Of a stretch of DNA of 25,414 nucleotides, positions 16,116 to 23,044 are shown one piece after another. Numbering within the stretch: the stretch's first letter is position 1; the number at the start of each line of letters is the position of its first letter. Under the pieces are notes generated by a model. The model was not told the DNA's origin and made no database searches. It was given only the letters and a program-made list of their open reading frames with translations. Source of the stretch: JACJXF01 sp964349045. Lineage in GTDB: Bacteria > Bacteroidota > Bacteroidia > Bacteroidales > GCA-2748055. Both the position numbers and the translations under genes were made by a program. The stretch is taken from positions 1-25,414 of the forward strand of contig CAYGFI010000056.1 in NCBI GenBank assembly GCA_964349045.1. The letters are read 5' to 3'.

Positions 16116-17733
16116 TTAGCTTCGGCCCGGCTACTTCCGCCAGTTTTTTACCCGCCTCAATATGGGTAACCTTTGTGAAATTATTGATGAATTTCTGCGC
16201 CAGGTCTTTGGCTGATTTTTCCCAGGCCTCATGTGAAGTCCAGGAATTGCGGGGATTTAATAGTTTGGAATCCACACTATTAACTTTCCTGGGTATCCGG
16301 AGGTTGAAATAAGGCAGCATTTCAAATTCTCCCTTATCAATGGATCCGTCGAGTATAGCATTAATGATTGCCCGGGTAGAAGGTATATCAATACGCTGTC
16401 CAACTCCAACAGGACCTCCAATCCAGCCTGTGTTGACAAGATACGCAGAAGTACCATGTTGCTTCATCTTCCGGGTAAGCTGTTCTGCATAAACTGTGGG
16501 ATCGAGCAACAGGAATGCAGCGCCAAAACATGCGGAAAAAGTAGTCTGAGGTTCAATAATTCCCCTCTCGGTACCAGCTACTTTTGCCGTATAACCGCTG
16601 ATAAAATGATATTCAGTCTGTTCAGGGGTAAGTTTTGAAACCGGGGGCAAAACGCCAAATGCATCGGCGGTAAGGAAAATAACATTTTTAGCATGACCGG
16701 CTTTGCTAACCGGTTTGACTATATTGTTGATATGATAAATAGGATATGAAACCCTGGTGTTACTTGTTTTAGAGCAGTCTGCAAAATTAATGGAAAGGTC
16801 ATCGTTTAAACCTACGTTTTCGAGAAGAGCATCTCTTTTAATGGCATGGTAGATATCAGGCTCTTTGATGGGATCAAGGTCAATAGTCTTGGCATAACAT
16901 CCCCCTTCGAAATTAAACACCCCGTCATCGTCCCATCCGTGCTCATCATCACCAATAAGCGCCCTGGTTGGCTCGGCAGAGAGTGTTGTTTTTCCGGTTC
17001 CCGAGAGTCCGAAAAAAATGGCTGTATCTCCATCTTTACCTACGTTTGCGCTGCAGTGCATGGATGCCATTCCTTTGAGAGGCAGGTAATAATTCATTAT
17101 ACTAAAGATTCCTTTTTTCATTTCTCCCCCATACCAGGAACCACCAATACACGCCATTCTTTCTTTCAGGTTGAATACAACAAATACCTCTGAATGCAAA
17201 CCATGGGCTTTCCAGTCGGGATCTGAGGTTTTGGAAGCATTAAAAACAACAAAATCGGGTTCAAAGCTTTTTAACTCCTGATCTGTGGGGCGAAGGAACA
17301 TATTTTTTACAAAATGCGCCTGCCATGCAACTTCCATAATAAACCTGACTTTTAACCTGGTATCTGGATTTGCACCGGCATAACCATCCTGTACATACAA
17401 TTTTTTACCTGTAAGTTGTGCCACGCTGATTTTTTTCAGATCATTCCATACTTCCTGTGAAATTGGTTTATTATCTCCGGCAGTCTGGGTTTCTGTTTTC
17501 CACCATATATTTTTTTCTGAGGTTTCTTCTTTAACTATAAATTTATCTTTGGGGGACCTTCCAGTGAAAATACCTGTATCAACAGCAACGGCTCCCATGC
17601 GGGTAACTATACCCTTTTCATATCCCTGAAGTGATGAGTCAGTTTCGTGTTTATACAATTCCTCGTATGAAAGATTATGATAAATTTCCTTTACATCATT
17701 TATTCCATATTTACTTAAATCAATTTTTTTCAT
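16111..17733 (-). CDS. pckA: Phosphoenolpyruvate carboxykinase (ATP)
   Basis: A 540-residue enzyme interconverting oxaloacetate and PEP with ATP/ADP. It has the substrate-site region GGSWYGGEMKK (197-207), the P-loop GLSGTGKTTLS (242-252) and the metal-binding DDEHGW (262-267); its length is usual for the ATP-type enzyme. In many anaerobic Bacteroidota the enzyme runs in the carboxylating direction on the way to succinate; whether that is so here is inference. It has a good upstream promoter and sits just downstream of the ppdK terminator. Its stop is in a repeat array. Confidence 0.98.
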   Translation of the reverse strand: MKKIDLSKYGINDVKEIYHNLSYEELYKHETDSSLQGYEKGIVTRMGAVAVDTGIFTGRSPKDKFIVKEETSEKNIWWKTETQTAGDNKPISQEVWNDLKKISVAQLTGKKLYVQDGYAGANPDTRLKVRFIMEVAWQAHFVKNMFLRPTDQELKSFEPDFVVFNASKTSDPDWKAHGLHSEVFVVFNLKERMACIGGSWYGGEMKKGIFSIMNYYLPLKGMASMHCSANVGKDGDTAIFFGLSGTGKTTLSAEPTRALIGDDEHGWDDDGVFNFEGGCYAKTIDLDPIKEPDIYHAIKRDALLENVGLNDDLSINFADCSKTSNTRVSYPIYHINNIVKPVSKAGHAKNVIFLTADAFGVLPPVSKLTPEQTEYHFISGYTAKVAGTERGIIEPQTTFSACFGAAFLLLDPTVYAEQLTRKMKQHGTSAYLVNTGWIGGPVGVGQRIDIPSTRAIINAILDGSIDKGEFEMLPYFNLRIPRKVNSVDSKLLNPRNSWTSHEAWEKSAKDLAQKFINNFTKVTHIEAGKKLAEVAGPKLR

Positions 17734-17763
17734 GCCTAATTAGTTATGTTATAATTTTCACAT

Positions 17764-17795
17764 CAAATATATAATTTATAACAGAATTACCCAAA
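17764..17795 (-). promoter_or_regulatory. Putative pckA promoter
   Basis: On the minus strand TTTG (17795-17792), 20 bases, then TATATTTG (17771-17764), a full match to TAnnTTTG with correct spacing. The predicted start near 17757 leaves a leader of about 24 bases. The TTTG is formed by the T-run of the ppdK terminator. This is the best promoter match in the window. Confidence 0.6.
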
Positions 17796-17829
17796 AAAGG
17801 CAGTAAACTGAAAGTGTTACTGCCTTTTT
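17794..17829 (-). terminator. Rho-independent terminator of ppdK
   Basis: A 13-base perfect inverted repeat: AAAAAGGCAGTAA (17794-17806) and TTACTGCCTTTTT (17817-17829), with a 10-base loop. On the minus strand it has a GC-containing stem followed by a T-run, 47-82 bases after the ppdK stop. It could also act in the other direction. Confidence 0.85.
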
Positions 17830-17875
17830 CTATTACAAATTGTAACTTCCCTCATTTAAAGGAATTGCTGCAATA

Positions 17876-20602
17876 TTATTTGTTATTTATGGCAGCCTGA
17901 GCAGCAGCTAACCTTGCAATTGGAACGCGGAAAGGTGAGCAGCTTACATAATTCATTCCAACAATATGGCAGAACTCAACTGAACTGGGTTCACCGCCAT
18001 GTTCGCCGCAAATACCAACCTTAAGATCAGATCTGGTACTGCGACCTTTTTTAGTTCCCATTTCAACCAGTTGTCCTACACCTTCACGGTCCAGGATCTG
18101 GAAAGGATCATTTTTCAATAGTCCCTTTTGCAAATAAACCGGGAGGAATTTTCCTGCATCGTCCCTGGAATATCCGAAAGTCATCTGGGTAAGGTCATTT
18201 GTTCCGAAAGAAAAGAACTCGGCTTTTTCTGCAATTTTATCAGCTATTAAAGCAGCTCTTGGGATTTCTATCATTGTGCCCACCAGGTATTCGACCTTTT
18301 GTCCGGTTTCAGCAAATACTTTCTCAGCCGTCTCCCTTATGATTTTTTCCTGGAGTTCGTATTCCTTTACAGTTCCGATTAGCGGCACCATAATTTCCGG
18401 AATGGTTTCAATTCCTTTTTTCTTCAGGTTGATAGCAGCTTCGATAATAGCCCTTGCCTGCATCTCGGTGATTTCCGGATAGGTATTTCCAAGACGGCAA
18501 CCCCTGTGACCTAACATCGGGTTAAATTCCGCGAGGTCATCTACTTTTTGTTTAACTTCTTCCGCGGTAATTCCAAGTTCCTTCGCCATTTCCTTCTGAT
18601 TTTCCGGTTCATGAGGAACAAACTCATGCAGGGGTGGATCGAGCAGACGAACGGTAACGGGAAGGCCCTTCATAGCCTCAAAGATACCTTCGAAGTCTTT
18701 TCTCTGAATGGGAAGGAGTTTGACAAGCGCTTTTCTTCTTCCTGCCTCGTCGGATGCAAGGATCATTTCGCGCATGGCTTTGATCCTGTCTCCTTCAAAA
18801 AACATATGTTCGGTACGGCAAAGACCGATACCCTGTGCTCCAAAATTTCTTGCAACGGTTGAATCGTAGGGAGTATCGGCATTGGTACGGACTTTCATAG
18901 TAGCATATTTATCTGCGAGTTTCATAAGCTCACCAAAATCGCCGCTCATTTCAGGATCGATAGTTCCAATTTTCCCTTCATACACTTCACCAGTTGAGCC
19001 ATTAAGTGAAATCCAGTCCCCTTCTTTTAAGGTTTTGCCATCACAAACCATTATCCTGGTTTTGTAATTGATCTTAACTGCACCTGCGCCTGAAACGCAG
19101 CATTTACCCATCCCTCTTGCCACAACAGCAGCATGAGATGTCATTCCGCCTCTTGCCGTAAGGATTCCCTGTGCCAGGTTCATCCCTTTAAGGTCTTCGG
19201 GGGAGGTTTCGATACGAACAAGAACCACTTTTTCACCTTTGGATGAAAACTCTTCCACTTCATCGGCAAAAAATACAATTCTGCCGGTAGCAGCTCCGGG
19301 GGATGCAGGTAATCCTTTAGCAAGAACGACTGCTTTTTTAATAGCAGATTTCTCAAAAACCGGGTGAAGAAGTTCATCCAGTTTACCCGCCTCGCAACGA
19401 TTAAGAGCTTTCTTCTCATCGATAACACCTTCTCTAAGCATATCCATGGCAATTTTAACCATAGCTGCACCGGTACGTTTTCCGTTACGGGTTTGAAGCA
19501 GCCAGAGTTTACCGTCCTGAATGGTGAACTCGAGATCCTGCATATCGCTGTAATGTACCTCCAGTTTATGCTGTGTGGTGTCAAGTTCTTTGTATACTTC
19601 GGGCATTACTTCTTCCAAAGAGGGATATTTTGAAGCTCTTTCGCTTTCTGATACCAGAGCAAGAGCTGCCCAGCGTAATGAACCTTCTTTAGTGATCTGC
19701 TGCGGAGTTCTGATACCGGCAACCACATCCTCACCCTGAGCATTAATAAGATATTCTCCGTTGAAAATGTTTTCCCCGGTTGCTGCATCTCTCGTAAATG
19801 CCACTCCGGTACCTGAATTACTACCCATGTTTCCGAAAACCATTGCCTGAACGTTAACAGCAGTACCCCATTCTTCGGGAATATTATTTAATGCCCGGTA
19901 GTAAATAGCTCTTTCGTTCATCCAACTGTCGAATACAGCACAAACGGCTCCCCATAATTGTTCCCATGGATCAGATGGAAAGTCTCTTCCTGTTTGCTTT
20001 TTAACGGCTGACTTAAAGAGTTTTACTAATTCTTTCAGATCATCAACGGCAAGATCAGTATCGTCTTCAACACCTTTATGTTCTTTCATATGATCGATGA
20101 TCTCTTCAAATGGATCCGGATCTTCTTTGGAGACTGGTTTCATCCCCAAAACAACATCTCCGTACATCTGCACGAAACGTCTGTAAGAATCCCATGCAAA
20201 ACGCGCATTACCAGTCTTGCGAATCAAGCCTTCAACAGAATCATCATTCATACCCAGATTCAGAACCGTGTCCATCATTCCAGGCATTGAAGCACGAGCT
20301 CCGGATCGTACAGAAACCAGACAGGGGTTTTCGTTACTGCCGAATTTTGTGTTCATGATGCTTTCAATATTTTTTACAGCAGATTGTACATCGGATTTGA
20401 TAAGTTCAACAACTTTATCTTTACCAAGTTTGTTGTATTCTGCACAAACTTCAGTGGTAATGGTAAATCCCGGAGGTACCGGAACGCCGATAAGATTCAT
20501 CTCGGCAAGGTTAGCACCTTTACCACCAAGCAAATTCTTCATGTCAGCTTTACCTTCAGCCTTCTTGTCACCAAAGGTATAGACGCGTTTCAATTGTGAC
20601 AT
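17876..20602 (-). CDS. ppdK: Pyruvate, phosphate dikinase
   Basis: A 908-residue enzyme that interconverts pyruvate + ATP + phosphate and PEP + AMP + pyrophosphate. The N-terminal ATP-grasp domain starts with LLGGKGANLAEM (24-35) and has SVRSGARASMPGMMDTV (97-113); the swivelling phosphohistidine domain has GGMTSHAAVVARG (485-497) with catalytic H490 and the regulatory threonine T488; the C-terminal PEP/pyruvate domain ends with GICGEHGGEPSS, with catalytic C865. Length and order are normal. In anaerobes it is often run in the glycolytic or gluconeogenic direction according to pyrophosphate supply. Upstream is a TAnnTTTG box and, beyond it, the octamer array. Confidence 0.98.
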   Translation of the reverse strand: MSQLKRVYTFGDKKAEGKADMKNLLGGKGANLAEMNLIGVPVPPGFTITTEVCAEYNKLGKDKVVELIKSDVQSAVKNIESIMNTKFGSNENPCLVSVRSGARASMPGMMDTVLNLGMNDDSVEGLIRKTGNARFAWDSYRRFVQMYGDVVLGMKPVSKEDPDPFEEIIDHMKEHKGVEDDTDLAVDDLKELVKLFKSAVKKQTGRDFPSDPWEQLWGAVCAVFDSWMNERAIYYRALNNIPEEWGTAVNVQAMVFGNMGSNSGTGVAFTRDAATGENIFNGEYLINAQGEDVVAGIRTPQQITKEGSLRWAALALVSESERASKYPSLEEVMPEVYKELDTTQHKLEVHYSDMQDLEFTIQDGKLWLLQTRNGKRTGAAMVKIAMDMLREGVIDEKKALNRCEAGKLDELLHPVFEKSAIKKAVVLAKGLPASPGAATGRIVFFADEVEEFSSKGEKVVLVRIETSPEDLKGMNLAQGILTARGGMTSHAAVVARGMGKCCVSGAGAVKINYKTRIMVCDGKTLKEGDWISLNGSTGEVYEGKIGTIDPEMSGDFGELMKLADKYATMKVRTNADTPYDSTVARNFGAQGIGLCRTEHMFFEGDRIKAMREMILASDEAGRRKALVKLLPIQRKDFEGIFEAMKGLPVTVRLLDPPLHEFVPHEPENQKEMAKELGITAEEVKQKVDDLAEFNPMLGHRGCRLGNTYPEITEMQARAIIEAAINLKKKGIETIPEIMVPLIGTVKEYELQEKIIRETAEKVFAETGQKVEYLVGTMIEIPRAALIADKIAEKAEFFSFGTNDLTQMTFGYSRDDAGKFLPVYLQKGLLKNDPFQILDREGVGQLVEMGTKKGRSTRSDLKVGICGEHGGEPSSVEFCHIVGMNYVSCSPFRVPIARLAAAQAAINNK

Positions 20603-20662
20603 TGTATTATCCTTTCTTTTTAATTTTTAAACAATAATTCTAAGCTATTTTTTTTAAGAGTA

Positions 20663-20670
20663 CAAATGTA
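20663..20670 (-). promoter_or_regulatory. Putative -7 box of the ppdK promoter
   Basis: Minus-strand TACATTTG, a full match to TAnnTTTG, 60 bases before the ATG. No exact TTTG is found at the -33 distance. Transcription would start near 20656, giving a leader of about 54 bases. The octamer array begins 42 bases upstream of this box. Confidence 0.45.
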
Positions 20671-20711
20671 TTTAAAAATTACTTAAAATAATTCTAAATT
20701 AATCTAAATGT

Positions 20712-20815
20712 GTCGGGGAGTTACGGAGTTCCGGAGTTACGGGGTTACGAAGTTACGAAGTTACGGAGTTACGGGGTTACGAAGTTACGGAGTTACGGAG
20801 TTACGGAGTTACGAA
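20712..20815 (+). repeat. Octamer tandem array, GTTACGGA type, 12 units
   Basis: Twelve in-phase 8-base units from 20720: GTTACGGA, GTTCCGGA, then mixtures of GTTACGGG, GTTACGAA and GTTACGGA, ending with GTTACGAA at 20815. A degenerate unit GTCGGGGA (20712-20719) precedes them. The last two bases vary while GTTACG is almost fixed. On the left is TTCTAAA (20692-20698), on the right the heptamer copies at 20823-20843. The array is in the space between xerD and ppdK. Confidence 0.92.
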
Positions 20816-20822
20816 TACAAAA

Positions 20823-20843
20823 TTCTAAATTCTAAATTCAGTG
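20823..20843 (-). repeat. Heptamer copies over the xerD stop codon
   Basis: TTCTAAA (20823-20829), TTCTAAA (20830-20836) and TTCAGTG (20837-20843) in phase on the plus strand; the xerD stop (TGA on the minus strand, 20838-20840) lies in the third. It is the same heptamer, in the same orientation relative to the gene, as at the end of pckA. Confidence 0.75.
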
Positions 20844-21740
20844 AGATCTCGGGTGAAAGCTAATGATTGTATTGCGCAGGTATTCCCGGTCAAGATGAGT
20901 ATAAATTTCCGTGGTCAGAATGCTTTCATGTCCCAGCATTTCCTGAACAGCCCTTAGATCCGCTCCTCCCTCGATAAGATGAGTGGCAAATGAGTGCCGG
21001 AATGTATGCGGGCTTATGTGTTTTTTAAATCCGGTCTGTTTTGCCAGTGTTTTAACTATGGTGAAAATCATAACGCGGGAAAGCTTTTTACCCCGGCGGT
21101 TCAGAAAAAGTATATCCTGACTGTCTTTTTGAATGGTCTGTAAACTATTGCGATCGGGAAGGTAATTGTTTATCTCCCTGATTGCCTTTCCTCCAATGGG
21201 TACAAGCCTTTCTTTATTACCTTTTCCGATAACACGGATAAATCCTTTGTCGAGGTAAATATTGGACATCCTTAATTCGGTTAACTCCGAAACCCTGAGC
21301 CCGCAACTATACAATACCTCAATGATAGCGCGGTTCCGTTGGCCTTCGGATTTGCTCAAATCGACAACTGAAATAAGCTTATCAATTTCTTCGACACTTA
21401 AAACATCAGGCAGTTTACGTCCAATTCGGGGCGTTTCCAGCAATTCGGTAGGATCCCTGGTAATGATCTCTTCGATAATGAGAAAACGGTAAAAAGCCTT
21501 TATGCCGGAAACTACGCGTGCCTGGGTACGTGGACTGGCGCCCAGTTCGTTAATCCATTGCAATAAACCTGTAAGATGTTCATGTTTTACTTCGTCGGGA
21601 TTAAGATCGAGGGACTTGTATTCCAGGTATTGAACCAGTTTAAGAATATCATTGCTGTAAGCTTCGACCGAATTCTTTGACAAGGATTTTTCCAGTTTAA
21701 GGAAAGTTCTGAAATCACCTATATTATCGTTCCAGTACAT
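20838..21740 (-). CDS. xerD: Tyrosine recombinase XerD
   Basis: A 300-residue site-specific recombinase of the XerC/XerD type, which resolves chromosome dimers at dif. The N-terminal SAM-like DNA-binding domain (about 1-100) is followed by the catalytic domain with R149 (GLRVSEL), K173 (GKGNKE), H245/R248 (HTFRH), H271 (LGHES) and the nucleophile Y280 (EIYTH). All catalytic residues are present. XerD fits better than an integrase because of its length and its place among housekeeping genes, with no cargo or attachment sites next to it; XerC versus XerD is not certain. Confidence 0.92.
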   Translation of the reverse strand: MYWNDNIGDFRTFLKLEKSLSKNSVEAYSNDILKLVQYLEYKSLDLNPDEVKHEHLTGLLQWINELGASPRTQARVVSGIKAFYRFLIIEEIITRDPTELLETPRIGRKLPDVLSVEEIDKLISVVDLSKSEGQRNRAIIEVLYSCGLRVSELTELRMSNIYLDKGFIRVIGKGNKERLVPIGGKAIREINNYLPDRNSLQTIQKDSQDILFLNRRGKKLSRVMIFTIVKTLAKQTGFKKHISPHTFRHSFATHLIEGGADLRAVQEMLGHESILTTEIYTHLDREYLRNTIISFHPRSH

Positions 21741-21903
21741 AAAACTTTTACTTCAGGGTTACTACGAAAAAGACTATACTGATCTGGTTCCAGTTTGACA
21801 GATTTGAAAAAATCATTATTAAAACTCAAATTGTTTAAAGGTAAGAAATGATCAGAAAGAACAAATCTCAATTGTTTCAAATCTCAGTCAGAAGGCAATT
21901 CAA

Positions 21904-22488
21904 TTACCAGGGAAAACGATCAATCATCAGCACAAGTGAAACTCCAAGCGCTGCCCCCGACCATATCAGTACCCATTCACGGCGTTTTGTCCTGAATAAA
22001 TCAACAATGATTAAAGAAAGAGTTGTAATGATTAAAACGATAATGATCTGACCCAGCTCTATCCCAATATTAAAGGCCAGAAGCGGAGTGACCAGGTTGC
22101 CTGCTGTTCCCAAAAGACTTGTGAGGTAATTTGAAAATCCCATCCCGTGTATGATCCCGAAAAACATCGCTGCAACATATTTATATTTATGCAATTTACT
22201 GTCAAACTTGTCCGTATTCTGAAATAAATTTCCTGCTGAGGCAAGAAATATCGTAGCAGGAATCAGAAATTCGATAAGTTTTGTATTTATAGTAATTAAT
22301 TTCAAAGTGGCCAGTGCCAGGGAGAGGCTATGTCCGATTGTAAATGCAGTGATCAGGATGAGCATTTTCTTCCATTGCTTAATGGGATAAATCACACAAA
22401 GAGAGATAATAAAGAGAATGTGATCATAACTCTGAAAATCAGCAATATGTTCAATTCCCAGTTTCAGATAAAGGTGAAATTCAGTCAT
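21904..22488 (-). CDS. HupE/UreJ-like membrane protein
   Basis: A 194-residue polytopic membrane protein of the HupE/UreJ_2 type. About six hydrophobic segments carry conserved polar residues: GIEHI (11-15), YDHILF (21-26), GHSLSLAL (52-59), GIIHGMGFS (111-119) and FNIGIELGQ (139-147), an arrangement consistent with metal handling (nickel or cobalt in characterised relatives; none shown here). I start it at the ATG at 22488, because an upstream extension to 22710 would run antisense through the divergent gene and adds a sequence without hydrophobic or conserved character. It faces the DUF6702-like gene with 58 bases between starts, which matches a pairing I associate with this group in Bacteroidota. 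Confidence 0.85.
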   Translation of the reverse strand: MTEFHLYLKLGIEHIADFQSYDHILFIISLCVIYPIKQWKKMLILITAFTIGHSLSLALATLKLITINTKLIEFLIPATIFLASAGNLFQNTDKFDSKLHKYKYVAAMFFGIIHGMGFSNYLTSLLGTAGNLVTPLLAFNIGIELGQIIIVLIITTLSLIIVDLFRTKRREWVLIWSGAALGVSLVLMIDRFPW

Positions 22489-22546
22489 GAATGGTTTTTG
22501 AAGACAAAGTAAGGAATTTATTGTAATTTTACGGGAAAAGAAAAAA

Positions 22547-23044
22547 GTGAACTTTCTGTTTTTTAATCTGATATTTATTTTTTCCTGGTTTATAAGTCCC
22601 GCAATGCATCCGATCCATGTATCGATTTGCAATATAGAACTGAATAACACGGAAAATACGGTCTCGATTAAACTTTTTAAAGATGATTTTGCACTCGCAC
22701 TTAAAAACAATTACCAGGTGGAAGTTCAAATGGAAAAGGCCGATGACAATAATAATAGTCAGATTATCAGTAAATACGTGAACTCTTTTCTCCAGATAAA
22801 GTTTAGCAATAACAAAATCATGGATCTGGATTACAAATACAGTGAATTAAATGAGGATGCGATCTGGATCCATTTCCGGGCTGAAAAAATATTCCAGGCT
22901 ACAAACCTCAGGATAAAAAACACCCTGATGCTTGATCTCTGGGACGATCAGACTAATCTCCTGATCATTAGCTTTAACGGAAAAGAAAAAGGATATAGGT
23001 TTAACCGGAAAGAAGTTGAAATTGAAATTGATTTGAATCATTAA
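22547..23044 (+). CDS. DUF6702-like exported protein
   Basis: A 165-residue protein with a signal peptide (about residues 1-19) and a mature part starting MHPIHVSICNIE, which is typical of the uncharacterised DUF6702 family of Bacteroidota. The start is a GTG (22547); it gives the full hydrophobic signal, whereas the next ATG falls after it. The mature domain looks like a mostly beta protein with an HPIHVS start whose two histidines may bind metal (inference). It ends in TAATG, so the stop overlaps the next start by one base, and it is divergent from the HupE-like gene. A near-consensus -7 box (TAATTTTA, 22524-22531) lies upstream. Function unknown. Confidence 0.8.
   Translation: MNFLFFNLIFIFSWFISPAMHPIHVSICNIELNNTENTVSIKLFKDDFALALKNNYQVEVQMEKADDNNNSQIISKYVNSFLQIKFSNNKIMDLDYKYSELNEDAIWIHFRAEKIFQATNLRIKNTLMLDLWDDQTNLLIISFNGKEKGYRFNRKEVEIEIDLNH

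Noticed and set aside
20838..21740. Possibility that xerD is the integrase of a mobile element
   Set aside because: Length and catalytic layout fit XerC/XerD, there is no tRNA or attachment site nearby, and the neighbours are housekeeping genes.
21862..21886. Direct repeat CAAATCTCA twice, 16 bases apart, between xerD and the HupE-like gene
   Set aside because: Two short copies only, with no link to a known regulator or to the array families; probably chance.
22489..22710. N-terminal extension of the HupE-like protein (74 residues)
   Set aside because: It would run antisense through the start of the divergent DUF6702-like gene, and the added sequence has no family features. The ATG at 22488 fits the family.
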